Shown: positions 1 to 10,461 of the stretch, one piece after another
Layout of the letters: each line of letters opens with the position of its first letter
How positions within the stretch are numbered: position 1 is the stretch's first letter
NCBI GenBank assembly: GCA_017354895.1
Contig: CP071497.1
Span: 3,162,001 to 3,226,000 of the forward strand
DNA from: Podospora comata
Taxonomy: Eukaryota; Ascomycota; Sordariomycetes; Sordariales; Podosporaceae
Reading direction: 5' to 3'
Length of the DNA: 64,000 bases
Notes under the pieces: generated by a model
What the model was told of the DNA's origin: nothing
Seen by the model: the letters and a program-made list of their open reading frames with translations, nothing else
Databases searched by the model: none
Program-made: the position numbers and the translations under genes

Positions 1-167
1 GACACTATCTTGCTGAGCAATCCAGAATAGTCTGTTTCCGCTTGCTTTTGGCGCCATACTTCTCCAATCAAGATCAGGCTGGGACCAAGATATGGATAGT
101 AGTAGAACGTCTTTTTGGGCAGGTCGCAGAGCGTTAGCTCTGGATAGGACACTGGCATTGGAGGCAT
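1..167 (-). CDS. possible partial gene running off the left edge
   Basis: On the minus strand an ATG at 167 opens a frame that stays open to the window edge, about 55 codons. It begins MPPMPVSYPELTLCDLPKK and includes a Tyr-rich stretch (FYYYPYLG) and a hydrophobic turn. I do not recognise a family. A second minus frame beginning at an ATG near 200 is also open to the edge, so the reading frame is not secure. It would be the leftmost member of the minus-strand gene run that includes the HET gene at 430. This is an inference from an open frame and protein-like composition only. Confidence 0.3.
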   Translation of the reverse strand, partial: MPPMPVSYPELTLCDLPKKTFYYYPYLGPSLILIGEVWRQKQAETDYSGLLSKIV

Positions 168-429
168 GTCCTTTGTCCGTAGCTTGCGATACCATGGTGG
201 TAAGATCCACATGTTGAATGTATTGGCTGTGATGAGGTTGAAACAGGATAGCCTTGATGCTCAAAAGCAGCAGAGAACAAAGAGCTCATGGGGAGCGTGG
301 TCTCGGGTCTTGAATCCCCGGGACCTTCTAAGCTTGGAACTTTGCTGGTACCGTGTGTAGATACCTAGCATGTGGGCTGGGGTTTAACTGGCGTCGTTGG
401 CGTGGTGAAAGGTTTATTCCACGGTAAGG

Positions 430-2382
430 CTAGATAAGAATAAATTCCTGCTCCTCCCGCTTTCCAAGCCACTCGCCATCCATGATCCCCTTGGCGTAGC
501 ATGGTCCAACTAGCCGCCACCGAGCTCCATCAGCTGAACCACCGGCCTCATACGAGGGGATTGCTCGCAAAACAAGAGGTACTGCCAAGCCAGGTACCAC
601 AACGACCACATCACCAGCAGCCATCTTCTCATCCGCAACACCCAAATAGCCTCTTGAAGTCCTGAAAAAAGCCATTGCGCTGGTTTGCATAAGAAAGTCT
701 TGGAAGCCCTGCCGCTCCACAGAGATTTCTTCAGGTTCCCTCTCGCTTGCCGAAGCTTGCGCCTGTTCCAGCAGCGGCCAGTGCGGCACATCCACATCAC
801 GCTTCAACGTGCCATAACCAGGCGCCATACCCCAAGACATAGCCGAGTCAACAGCTTCCGACAGAGTTCCACCACCGACATATGCCTCTTCAACCACGTC
901 TCCATCAGGCTGAGGGAACACGAACCGCGCCAACGACCTTATCCACGGCCCAAAGATTGGCTGCCAAAACTCAGTCTTGGAAGTGTAATCACCCCATTGC
1001 AATGGCCGCCTCATCGAAGGATAAATCCCAACAACCATATCAACCTTCACTCCCCACACCGACAGAGTTTGCGCCACCTTGTTGAGAGAAAACCGTGGCT
1101 TTTTGCCCGATGATTTCCCTCCCCCTGCGTCGTACACCTCCCTTGTGCGATAAGGAACAGAGTACACAAACCGATAAAAGTTCGGCACCCAGCTCTTGAG
1201 CCCTTTATACTGCCCCACTGAACAAAACAACAGCACATCCAACTCTTTTGTCGTCTCGATGATCAAGCTCGCCACATCCATGTAGACATCCTCTGTTGGC
1301 AGCTCATAATCTACCCTCACAGAATTGAGGATATCGCCATCTTTCTCCCCATAAATATCCCTCGCTATGTTCATCATAGCATAAACCTTGTCCACGGGCC
1401 ATCGAGCATTAAGACTATTAGTCTTGACCATCAAATCCAACAACGACAGCCCCCCCTTCCCATGTTGCCGGAGTAGGGTTAGTTCCTGCAGGTACGCAAT
1501 ATCAACATTTAGCGGACTCGGACTAGGGATTTTATTCAACCCCAACTCCAACATATGCGAATGAAACACCCTGTTCGCCACCTCCAAAGCTTCAAACCAA
1601 AGCGCGTGACCACCCAGCCAGAACTCACGGGGTACATTCGGTGTGGAGGCTTCCTGATAAATCCAGGATCTCTTCCAGTAGCTCAACCGAGTCACAGCTT
1701 CGAGACAGGCACAGTCCACCTGGTTCACGATCTTTAACAGAGAAGTAGGCGAGATATCAGGCAGCTGGCTGTTCGCCCATGCAACGGCGACGCGCTGGTA
1801 GGTATCCATTGCGTGCCCTGTCGGGTAGGCAGGCCAGAGGTTCTCCGGGAAGGGAGCGTCAAGGGTAAGCTTGTGTTCCTTGACGGGACCTAACCAGATG
1901 ATGATTCGGGAGGCGGAGGCGTAGATCTGGGACATGATCTTTAGCTGGGCGGTCTTTTCTTTTTTGGCAGTTTCTTCGTCGGCTTGGTTGATGCAGATTG
2001 CGTCGATCCAGATGTAGCCTACGTTGGCTGCCCGGCGGGATGTTGCTCCGTTGTGAGATGGGACTAGGTCAGGACGGGCCTGGCGGAGGAAGGCGTAGAG
2101 GTTTGATTGGTGGATGGGGAAGGTTTCGGGAGTGGAGTCAGGGGAGACGATGTTGAGTGTTTGAGGGGGGTGAAGCCTTTCTTTTTCGTCACCCCAAGTG
2201 TAGGAGAGGGCGGTGTAGGGAGGCGGGGGACCGGAAAGATCATGGTGGGTGAGTGTTGCTGCGATTGACCCGTCTGGAGCGGGGTGGTCTGGCTGAAGTT
2301 TTTCCGAGCATGGCCATTCTAGACGAAGGAGGCGGATGTGGCCCTGTTCAAGAGGGGCATGCTTGTATGTGAATTCCATCAT
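430..2382 (-). CDS. HET-domain (heterokaryon incompatibility) protein, 650 aa
   Basis: Single-exon gene. The HET domain is seen in the N-terminal third: the ALSYTWG block, then WIDAICINQAD, then the QIYASASRIIIWLG block. Further blocks typical of the family follow (SYWKRSWIYQE; a C-terminal FRTSRGYLGVAD with GDVVVVVPG). HET-domain proteins act in allorecognition and trigger cell death when incompatible fungal cells fuse; that role is known for the family and is not shown here. The start was set at the double ATG (MMEFTYKH) because the longer open frame begins with a non-ATG codon. It lies 197 bp downstream of a divergent actin gene on the same strand. Which HET subfamily it belongs to cannot be told. 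Confidence 0.9.
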   Translation of the reverse strand: MMEFTYKHAPLEQGHIRLLRLEWPCSEKLQPDHPAPDGSIAATLTHHDLSGPPPPYTALSYTWGDEKERLHPPQTLNIVSPDSTPETFPIHQSNLYAFLRQARPDLVPSHNGATSRRAANVGYIWIDAICINQADEETAKKEKTAQLKIMSQIYASASRIIIWLGPVKEHKLTLDAPFPENLWPAYPTGHAMDTYQRVAVAWANSQLPDISPTSLLKIVNQVDCACLEAVTRLSYWKRSWIYQEASTPNVPREFWLGGHALWFEALEVANRVFHSHMLELGLNKIPSPSPLNVDIAYLQELTLLRQHGKGGLSLLDLMVKTNSLNARWPVDKVYAMMNIARDIYGEKDGDILNSVRVDYELPTEDVYMDVASLIIETTKELDVLLFCSVGQYKGLKSWVPNFYRFVYSVPYRTREVYDAGGGKSSGKKPRFSLNKVAQTLSVWGVKVDMVVGIYPSMRRPLQWGDYTSKTEFWQPIFGPWIRSLARFVFPQPDGDVVEEAYVGGGTLSEAVDSAMSWGMAPGYGTLKRDVDVPHWPLLEQAQASASEREPEEISVERQGFQDFLMQTSAMAFFRTSRGYLGVADEKMAAGDVVVVVPGLAVPLVLRAIPSYEAGGSADGARWRLVGPCYAKGIMDGEWLGKREEQEFILI

Positions 2383-2579
2383 CTTGTTTCTCTTTTGGCA
2401 GGTTGTGAGGAATAAGGACAACGCGGTCAAGTTGAGCTGAGGTATTAACGGTCGTCCTGAAGCCAGCGAGGCTCAGCGGGCTTAGGTTGAATGCTGAGCT
2501 GAAGGAAGAGTCCTTGGCATCGACTATCGTCAGCTGACATGCCAGGTGATATCAATCTTGCCTCAGAATTGTATCGTCC

Positions 2580-3989
2580 TCAAGCCAAACATTTCCGATG
2601 AACACCTGACGGCCCCATCTCATCATACTCCTGACTCGATATGCACATATCCTCAAAGGTCGACAACGACGCGAGCACTGAACCTCCCACCCACGTCAGG
2701 TATTTCATCCCAGGCGAGACTACAACTTTGACGGACATATATGACGGGGCCATTTCCACGATCTCCTTCTGCAGCCTATCTGCGAATCCACAAAACATCA
2801 TGTTCCCACCAGCAAGGACAATATTACCAAACAGTTCCTTTTGATTGCTGGAGTCGCATTTCATAATGGCATCACACACCAAAGCATGTATTCCCCCGCT
2901 TTCAAGACCTAGTACCGATGGCCGAAACATAGCTTCAGGGCCTCGAAAACGCTCGTTGGTCAGGTTGATTACCTGCCCATCAGGAAGCTCGTACGAGATT
3001 TCATGAAGCCGAAACGTAGGATCTGACTCCCTTTCCGCCCACCATCGTGTCTCGTTCTCAAAGTCAAACGCAGTGTAACAACGCAAACGTTTGATGTCCT
3101 CGACAACCTCGTACTCACTCGTGGTGGGGACGAAGTTGTGGCCGCTTTCTCTCAGGAGCTTGATCATGTAATCGGTAATGTGACGTCCACCGAGGTCAAG
3201 TCTGCCTATCGCATCTCGGACTGGGACTCCAAGCTCTTCATGGCCACCATGTACTAGTGGAACTGCGCGGGTCACGCTATCCCCAGATTCAACCACGAGC
3301 CCCGCAGTCCTTCCCATGCCGTAGAGTACCAGCGATGGGTTGAGTGCCACATGGAAGGCAGGAACGTTGAATGTTTCAAAGATGATTTGTGTCATTTTTT
3401 CCCTGGAAGAACAGTCAGTTTTTCCGTCAGGTTAATTCGGTCAGATAGTGGCAGCTTACTTGCTGGTATCGGGAGTGAAAATAGCATGTTCCATCAAAAC
3501 AGGGTGCTCGTGGGGCTCAACACGCAGTTCGTGGTAGAGTACATGATGCCATATTGCTTCAACGTCCTGCCAGTCTGTGATGACGCCTTGTTCTATCGGG
3601 TAGCAAAGTTCGAGGATCCCTCTTTTTGACTGAGCTTCGTCACCAACATAGTTTTCCTTGCCGCAAACATCAGCGGAGGTCCTGTAAAGATGGATGGTCA
3701 GCCGGAACACCTTGACAGCCCGGGGCGCAGACGCACTTATGGCCCTTTGGTCTCCCGACAACAGACGCTGGTGCAGATGTCAACAGTTCTTCTGTTTCAG
3801 TATTGGACCGTTTGAGATACATACGGAATACGGTGTTTGGGTAGTCATCACCAGCGAAGCCAGCCTTTATGGTCAAAGATCTATACGTTGCACATCATAA
3901 TCAGTCAGTCTTTCCCGCCACGTCGAAGGCCTTGCCATGAGGATCACTCACCCAGTATCAATCACAATAGCCGGGGCTGTGTCCTCCAT
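2580..3989 (-). CDS. divergent actin paralogue, five exons, 389 aa
   Basis: Exons (minus): 3989-3952, 3880-3825, 3767-3737, 3681-3460 and 3402-2580. All junctions follow GT-AG and keep frame. The product aligns along the whole of conventional actin: [67 protein letters not shown] and the C-terminal VHRKC block are all present. It is 14 residues longer than ordinary 375-aa actin, with an insertion after the second phosphate loop. Pocket residues differ from conventional actin by eye: the position of Gln137 is Asn, Asp154 is Glu, His161 is Arg and Thr303 is Met. It is therefore probably not the main cytoskeletal actin. It could be a specialised or decaying paralogue or an actin-related protein, but its similarity is much closer to actin than to Arp families. 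Confidence 0.85.
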
Positions 3990-4312
3990 ATCGATGTAAA
4001 AGAAGGATGGAAACACCTGATGACAATGCTTAACTTGGTTGTCGCTGTAGTTACTGAGTGGAAATGTTGAGAGAATTGCCACTAAACCAACAAGCACATT
4101 CCGGGAGGGGTAAGCACCTTCGGCCAACAAGATTGGCCGAAGGGATGGTCTTGATGCTCCACAATATGCTGAGATGTTGGGACCTTGTGCGGGGCTGTGC
4201 CACCATGTAATGAAAAAGGTTACGCAGGCTTAACGATACTTCGATACAACAATTACAGCGGAAACAAAACATCAATCATTCCTCAATCCAGCTTTTATCC
4301 AACCTCTGCCCA
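3990..4312. other. gene-free spacer between the actin paralogue and the polyQ gene
   Basis: Upstream region of the actin paralogue and downstream region of the next minus-strand gene. Short open frames here have no recognisable features. I see no repeat or RNA gene. Confidence 0.5.
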
Positions 4313-5034
4313 TCAATAGTCACGATACACCTCCCACTCGCCTCGACCCCCGGCGTTCCCACCGTTATCCGCCCACCTACCCCTCAGTCTGCCACGACGA
4401 GTCTTGCCTCCATCGCCATCATCACACCCCCACCGATCAGCCGCCACGTTTATCTCCCTCTCCTCCCTTTCCCAAACCGTCTCATGATAGCCATCACCTA
4501 GCTTACCTGACCGCGAACGAGATCGAGAACGCCTTGTCTCCTTCTTAAAATGACTCCTAGATCTGTATCGGCCCCCCTCCCTAGTTCCGAACCAGTCGTG
4601 AACTCTCTCCTGTGCACGCTGCTTGTCATTTTGTTGCTCTTTGACCTCCTTCTCTTTGTCAGAGTGATGCTGAAGATACGACGAGGTCGATGACACCGGG
4701 CTTCTCGGCGTCAGGGTAGAAAGCGAAATCGTATGAGATGTCGTTCCCGTGGGAGAAGCGGGTGGAGGCGAGGAGTGATAACCCCATAAAGCAGGTTCCA
4801 TAAACGGGTTCTGGTACAATTCCCTCCCCGTGCTCGGGTTGTCATTCTCAGGAGATGGACGTCGCAACTGAAACCGTCGTTCGAGTCGTTGCAGCTGTTT
4901 ATTCTCCGGATTGCTGATCTCCTCCGTACTGTTCCCGCTCGAGGTCAAGCTGGCATGTGTCGATGTTGGCGATGTAATCACTGGAACTGGAGCAGAAGTA
5001 GTGGGGCTCGAGACTGGGGTGACAAAAGAAACAC

Positions 5035-5066
<32 letters not shown>

Positions 5067-5599
5067 GCCTTTCTCTCCTTTCTTCTCTCTCGACGCTCCA
5101 TCTTCTCTTTCTCGTGCTGGTGGTACTGGTCAATGTATAATTGCTCTCGGGCCCAGCCGGCATCACGGCGTTGTTGCTCTCTTAGGAACGCCTCCTGAGC
5201 CCTACGGACCCGGTCTTCCTCGCGCTCCTTGTTTTTGAGAAAGAGACGGTGGGCGGTTCCAGTGATGAAGGAATCCTCCAGGGCTTTGGCCAGCCCTCTT
5301 TCTTCCTGGGTTTGCCAGTAGTGAGCCCACTGTTGCTGGTTTGCCGCTCGGCGCTGCTCCTCGGCTTGCTGTCGGCGCAGTTCTCGAGCGCGGGTGAGAT
5401 ACCCGTAATCGGGGTATTCCAGTGCTGGTGAGCTTCGACGGAATGTTTGGGCTCCTGCAGGAGGGTCATTCAGGACAGGGCTTGGAGACTTTGGCGGAAG
5501 GGGACGGTGAATCCCATGGTGACAGTACCCCAGGCTATGGGCACGGTGGTCACCGGAGCTTGACGGGTCTGCCCCGTCCGGAGAATAGTTGTGAAGCAT
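4313..5599 (-). CDS. hypothetical charged coiled-coil protein with a polyglutamine tract, 428 aa
   Basis: Single open frame from a true ATG. After a Pro-rich N-terminus comes a long Glu/Arg/Gln/Lys-rich stretch (about residues 70-180) likely to form a helical coiled coil. It ends in ten consecutive glutamines near residue 180, encoded by an almost pure CAG run. A Ser/Thr/Pro-rich disordered region follows, then a basic RS-like segment with repeated Arg-Ser pairs and a Gly/Arg/Asp-rich tail. No catalytic domain is visible. RS-like and polyQ regions are common in RNA-associated or condensate-forming proteins, but that is only a composition argument. Coding wobble positions go from C-rich at the start to G-rich at the end. 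Confidence 0.65.
5036..5062. repeat. CTG/CAG trinucleotide repeat encoding polyglutamine
   Basis: A run of nine or ten CTG units on the plus strand, read as CAG (Gln) in the minus-strand gene at 4313-5599. The repeat is nearly uninterrupted and is likely to vary in length between strains. Confidence 0.9.
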
Positions 5600-6103
5600 G
5601 GCGTTTCTGTGAGGTACTGAAAAATGATACGCTTTGATGCTGACTAATGGAAGTAATCGAACAGTGAAGGTTTAGGCTGCTGAATAGATGTTGGCAAAGG
5701 TTCATGGGCTCCCTGGACTTATAAGGGTGGATCTGCGAGGAAGCAGCCCGCGGAGAGGACAATGGACAAGGCCAAAGCTTGTCTGGCATTTCGTGGTCTG
5801 TGTTGAATTCCTACGGGGAAGCATTCCGGCATTCAGGACTTTTTGGTCTATACAAAGGAAGATGCATGGCCCTGAAACATTGACTGTGCGACTGACAACA
5901 AATGCCTATTGTTATACAAAACAGACACAAAGGACGGCTGAACCTAAACAACAAGGTACTCATACAATGTCTCTCGGATCAACAGCAAGACATGTGTAGA
6001 TCTCGTCTCAAAAACCCCTACACTCTAGAATCACATTTCATACGAAAAGAAGGAGGTCCTTTTCAGAATCTCAAGTGGCCTTTGGAGAGTGATCTAAACT
6101 CTG
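5600..6103. other. gene-free spacer upstream of the polyQ gene
   Basis: Promoter side of the polyQ gene and 3' side of the F-box gene. Only short unconvincing open frames occur. No repeats or RNA genes were seen. Confidence 0.5.
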
Positions 6104-7519
6104 TCAGTTTGCTTTGTTCACCGATAGGAAGCCAAGTACACTTACCTTGCCTGCTCTTCTTTCGTCGCTTAAACGCGGCAGTGGCTCAAGTTTTGAAGCC
6201 TTTTTGTCTCTGAAATATGAGCGCACCATCGGCATGCATTCCGGGTCCACATCCCAAGCACCCCGGGCCTCTTCTCGAAGATTGTGGAAGAAAGTAAAAT
6301 CCAGCGAGTGAGGCAAAAACCCAGCTTTGAGATCAGGGATAAACTGGTCCCAGCCTATACGTTGCCGTTTGGCATCATCCCACCCTCGCACGCAACAGGT
6401 TTCCAAGACAATGGTTCTGAGTGATTGCTTGTGTCGAAGGAGGAGGTCGAGCATTGTTTCGTAGCCAAACCCCATATTTGTAAGGTGAACAGTGTGAAGT
6501 CTTTCCCAATGATGATCATAGGGAATGAGGTCATAAAGCCACGCAAATTCATACTTAACACCCAGTGTCAAAGATTGCAAATTCGGCATTGTTTTAATGA
6601 TGTCGTGGACGAACTTGATGCGAGGGCTCTTGACTACCGAATATTTGCGTGGATCATCTACCCACGGCCGTTCATTGCCGAGCAAGATGCCAAAGTGAGT
6701 GAGTACCGAGAGCTGCGTGCTCAGAGAATTTTGTAAGGGGTAGATCGGGGGAAATGGCCAAGGCGGGAGTGCAGACGGCATATCGGAACGCTCAAAATCT
6801 TCATCTGTCGCTAGGAGGCTGAGGAAGCCCACCTGAATAGAGATGAGACGTGGGAGTGACCCGCCAGTTGCCTGGACTGCTTCTAAGATGGCTCGCAAAT
6901 GTCGAGCTGTCCCCTCCACATGTGACACGCCTGTCATATCCAGGTTGAGGCATTGGTATGCTGGTATCCTCAGTATGGGCTCCGTGGCGTTGGGCTCCCT
7001 GTTCCGGTGCTTGTTACTGTCTGGATAATCGCCCGCAACGATGATCTCCCGGAGATTGGGGAATTTGGGGACCACCTCTCGGAGAAAGTCAAAGTCTTCG
7101 CCCACTGCCAAAATTTGAACCTGATCGCGATGTATGCTGTCGACAACATCTCTCATTGCCGCGATCCAGGCTTCATCGACCGGCGGACGGTGGATGTCGG
7201 CGAGATGAAAGATATCTGGAAGCTCATCATCGTATGGATCATATGGAATATCGTCGTCGTAAGACTGGTATCTCCTCATGATTCGAGTGTTGTATGTCAG
7301 CGACTGAACATGCTCGGCGCGATAATCGTTGACGATGCTTCGTAAGACGTCAAAGTCCTCATGGTGCATGCAAAACTTGATGTGTCGAAACGCGTGTCGA
7401 TCTGCTGCTGCTTTCAGGACGCGGCATGATGCACGAATCGAGGACAGAGTGTCGTGAGAATCCAAGTTGCCGCATATATTGTCCATGATCTCTGACGGGA
7501 GCCTGATAATAAGTGGCAT
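6104..7519 (-). CDS. F-box protein with leucine-rich-like C-terminus, about 471 aa
   Basis: The N-terminus carries an F-box: RLPSEIMDNICGNLD followed by SSIRASCRVLKAAADRHAFRHI, the usual Pro-Ile/Leu-Leu spacing for Skp1 binding. The rest contains spaced leucine motifs such as LREIIVAG, LQSLTLGV and LHTVHLTNMG, which suggest irregular leucine-rich repeats that would bind a substrate. F-box proteins act as substrate adaptors of SCF ubiquitin ligases. The start was placed at MPLIIRLPSE because the longer frame starts with non-ATG and adds 17 residues before the domain. A good donor sequence (GTAAGT) lies just before the annotated stop, so a small further 3' exon is possible. It is divergent from the HET gene at 7688. 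Confidence 0.75.
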   Translation of the reverse strand: MPLIIRLPSEIMDNICGNLDSHDTLSSIRASCRVLKAAADRHAFRHIKFCMHHEDFDVLRSIVNDYRAEHVQSLTYNTRIMRRYQSYDDDIPYDPYDDELPDIFHLADIHRPPVDEAWIAAMRDVVDSIHRDQVQILAVGEDFDFLREVVPKFPNLREIIVAGDYPDSNKHRNREPNATEPILRIPAYQCLNLDMTGVSHVEGTARHLRAILEAVQATGGSLPRLISIQVGFLSLLATDEDFERSDMPSALPPWPFPPIYPLQNSLSTQLSVLTHFGILLGNERPWVDDPRKYSVVKSPRIKFVHDIIKTMPNLQSLTLGVKYEFAWLYDLIPYDHHWERLHTVHLTNMGFGYETMLDLLLRHKQSLRTIVLETCCVRGWDDAKRQRIGWDQFIPDLKAGFLPHSLDFTFFHNLREEARGAWDVDPECMPMVRSYFRDKKASKLEPLPRLSDERRAGKVSVLGFLSVNKAN

Positions 7520-7687
7520 TGTTGCTGTGCTAAAATAAGAGGTTTGGCCAGGGAAAAGAGTGCCAAACAAACACCGAGAAAATTGGTTGCCTGGGTTGAG
7601 CTCCGTTTGGCTTCAACCCCGCACGCCGCTGCCTGGTTGGCCCTGCCCAGGATACCTGACACAAATTGGAAAGCACTACACACCACC
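7520..7687. promoter_or_regulatory. short bidirectional promoter between F-box and HET genes
   Basis: Only 168 bp separate the proposed start codons of the minus-strand F-box gene and the plus-strand HET gene, so both must share control sequence here. The size depends on the HET start at 7688, which rests on a one-intron model. No specific factor site was identified. Confidence 0.45.
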
Positions 7688-10031
7688 ATGCAAACGCTTG
7701 CAACTGATCATGGCAGCTCTGATGGCGACTCAGTTTCCCAAGTGGGTGCCAGGGCAGCCAAAGCAAAGAGACGACACCAAACCAAAGATAACCAACCTTG
7801 GGTGAGGTTCCAGTTTCCACACAAGTATCTCAGATCTCTAATAATGAATTACCTAGCCACACTTTCGACTCCCTCCATCATTTGTCCGTCCAGAATTCCA
7901 CGAGTCCGAGAATTCGGACTCTGAAGACGACTTGCCGAAACGCCATCGGATAGCACATCGAGGGCCTCCAGCCGAAACCAAAGAGAACCACGACACAACG
8001 CCGTCAAGCTCGATACTACGCCATCAGCTGGAAGCGCAAAGTCATCCCCTCGCCAAACCACATTCCTGCCCGCACTGCGTTGCAATAGCCGTTGATTTGC
8101 GCAGGCAACTAGCCCGCGTCACATTCCGTGGGGATGCTTGGGCCCGAGAAGGGTGGACGACCGCCAATAGAAAGTTTCCCTTGACTGTCGACCAAGCAAG
8201 AGCCGCCAGTCACAAAGGATGCGCGTTCTACAGATACCTCCTCGCTGATGACGACCCCGCTTATGCGATACGAAACGATGTATGGGGTTCCTCTCCTGGC
8301 AGGATTCCTTTCGAGATAGTGATGCAAAATGGCCGATGCAGACTCTACCCTGGACGACGGAAAGGAGAGTTTCGAGAGTTCTCCCTGTACACCATCCCAG
8401 GACAAAAGGCTTTGCACCCTTTTCTTGGGTATCAACTCCCACCAAACCTTGTTCCCAACTCCCAACTCAGCTTCACCCGTGTTCGAGGCTGGCTAAACGA
8501 ATGCCTCCGGAACCACAAACTATGCAACGCATTCCAGCGAGCTTACATGCCCAAAAGGCTCATCGAAGTGACCACTACCGCAGCTTCGGGGAGTCTTTGC
8601 GCTCGATTGGTCACAAGCCCCACGCCAGGTCGTTATGCCGCGCTGAGCTACTGCTGGGGCGGTGACCAAAAGTCCAAGACCATCAGAAGTGTTTTGGGTA
8701 CCTACGAGAAAGAAATCCTAATGGGTATCCTACCCCAAACGCTTCAGGATGCATTGACAGTAACACACGGTATCGGCCTCCGCTACCTCTGGGTAGACGC
8801 CATGGCAATCGTTCAAGACGACGATGAGGACAGAGACGAGCAGATATCCCAGATGCACCGCATCTACCTCGGCGCCTCCTTCACCATCGTCGCAGCAAAA
8901 GCAGTGACCAGCCTTGACGGTTTTCTCGCCCCAAGAGCAAAGTACCAGCCCTCCATCATCTCCGCCCGGCTGGATGACAACGTCTTTGGGGAGATCCTTG
9001 CCTTTCCAAAGCACGATATCCTCAGTGACTATAACCTCTTTACTCGAGGTTGGACATTTCAGGAGACGCAGCTCTCGACAAGGATACTGGCGTATGGCCT
9101 GCATGAGTTGGTGTACTCGTGTTTAGAGGCCAGGCATCGGGATGGTGGATACGAGCATGTGTTCGATCCGCCACCGGCTTCAATCTACCTGCGCGACACG
9201 AGCGACGATCCTGCAGCACAAATGGCGGAGAATCTTGACCCGGGAAATCAAAAGCTGGGGAGGGATGAACACCCGTTTGGTTGGGAGACAATCGTCTTCA
9301 AGTATAGCCAGCGGTTTCTCACTGATGGGTTGGATAAGCTCCCTGCTGTCTCGGCTATTGCGGAGGAGTACTCCCTCACTAAGCCAGTCACGGAATATTA
9401 TGCCGGGCTATGGAAGGAAGACTTTCTGCATCAGTGTCTTTGGCAAGTAAGCTTCAATACCGCGGTGAGGCCGAAGGGGGTGTATAGAGCTCCATCTTGG
9501 TCGTGGGCTTCGGTTGATGGCGCGGTGCATGGATTTACCAAGGAGCGCCTCAATCTGAAGTTTTCTTGTTCGCTGCTTCATGTTGAGACGACGCTGGTGT
9601 CGACGAGGAATCGTTTTGGGAGGGTGGGTAACGGTTTTATGCGGCTTCGTGGCAGGATGCGCAAGGTTTTGTGGTCGAGCAGTGGGGTTCGGGCCGGGCA
9701 TGCTGGACGCGCAGCGGAGGATTCTGCTAGCAGATGGCCGGATGAACCGTACGGGTTTGATGACCGCCTGTCGTTGACGGTGGATTTTGTTGGTGAGTGG
9801 CCGAAGGATTCGGAGGTGGAATTTTGGTGTCTTGAAGTTTGCACCTTCTTCCGGGATGGGTTTGATCGTGGTCAGGGGCTGTTGCTTGACAAGGTTGATG
9901 GGGGAGAGCATCCCGATCTCTCGGACGAAATCTTTCGCCGTGTGGGCCAGGCATACTTTGGCGCGGATATGGCCGAGCCGTACTGGTTTGATGATGGTGT
10001 TTCGGAGTGGAAGGAGATTGTCGTTGTGTGA
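7688..10031 (+). CDS. HET-domain protein, two exons, about 762 aa
   Basis: The main open frame (7857-10031) has no ATG near its 5' end. A one-intron model repairs this: exon 1 7688-7801 from an ATG in CACCACCATG context, donor GTGAGG, acceptor ACCTAG at 7856, exon 2 7857-10031, joined in frame. The HET domain is clear: ALSYCWGGDQ, LRYLWVDAMAIVQDD, ISQMHRIYLGASFTIVAA, then GWTFQETQLSTRIL and LHELVYSC. A CPHC pair and a TVDQARAASHKGC segment precede it, as in many HET proteins of this type. The family acts in non-self recognition after hyphal fusion. Codons are C-ending to about 9000 and G-ending afterwards. Exon 1 is an inference; the HET assignment is firm. Confidence 0.8.
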
Positions 10032-10103
10032 GCCTTTTCAAAACCATGCCACGTCCAGAGTTTAGAAAGACAATTACTGGTCAAATACCTTCATCAAATC
10101 CAA

Positions 10104-10174
10104 GCATCAGTGGTTTAGTGGTAAAATCCATCGTTGCCATCGATGGGCCCCGTGTTCGATTCACGGCTGATGCA
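10104..10174 (+). tRNA. tRNA-Gly (GCC)
   Basis: Cloverleaf of 71 bases: acceptor strand GCATCAG at 10104-10110 pairs with CTGATGC at 10167-10173. The D-arm holds GTGGTTTAGTGGT, the anticodon loop is TTGCCAT with anticodon GCC, and the T-arm has GTTCGATTC. There is no intron. A T5 run for polymerase III termination lies about 58 bases downstream (10232-10236). Confidence 0.93.
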
Positions 10175-10359
10175 TCTGATATCTTGATCCTTGGATCTAC
10201 AACACCTTATGTCAACCACTGTTGATCTGTTCTTTTTGCTGCCAAGCATCCTTAGAAGTAATGCGCTTAGTTAGACTTTGCCATGGGAGAAGAAAATGCC
10301 CATTCTTTTTACGGCTTTGAACGAGGGAGGGGGTTTAAAAGATGCAAGCTTGACAATGG

Positions 10360-10365
10360 AAAAAA
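10360..10365 (-). terminator. polymerase III terminator of tRNA-Glu
   Basis: Six T on the minus strand starting about five bases after the tRNA 3' end. Confidence 0.8.
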
Positions 10366-10369
10366 GAGA

Positions 10370-10461
10370 CTCGGATACCGGGAGTCGAACCCGGGGCTGT
10401 TGAGAGAGCAGACACTTCTGAGAAGTGAGAGTCAACGATGTTACCGCTACACCATACCCGA
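10370..10461 (-). tRNA. tRNA-Glu (CTC) with a short intron
   Basis: Read on the minus strand from 10461: acceptor TCGGGTA pairs with TATCCGA (one GU). The D-arm includes GGTGTAGCGGT and the T-arm GGTTCGACTCC. The anticodon stem GTTGA/TCAAC encloses 28 bases rather than 7. That fits a C-T-CTC-A loop interrupted by an intron of about 21 bases after position 37. The anticodon CTC gives Glu. An A6 run at 10360-10365 is the TTTTTT terminator on this strand. The exact intron edges are inferred. Confidence 0.85.

Noticed and set aside
7932-10031. HET gene starting at 7932
   Set aside because: The codon at 7932 is TTG. A spliced exon from an ATG at 7688 gives a proper start and keeps frame.
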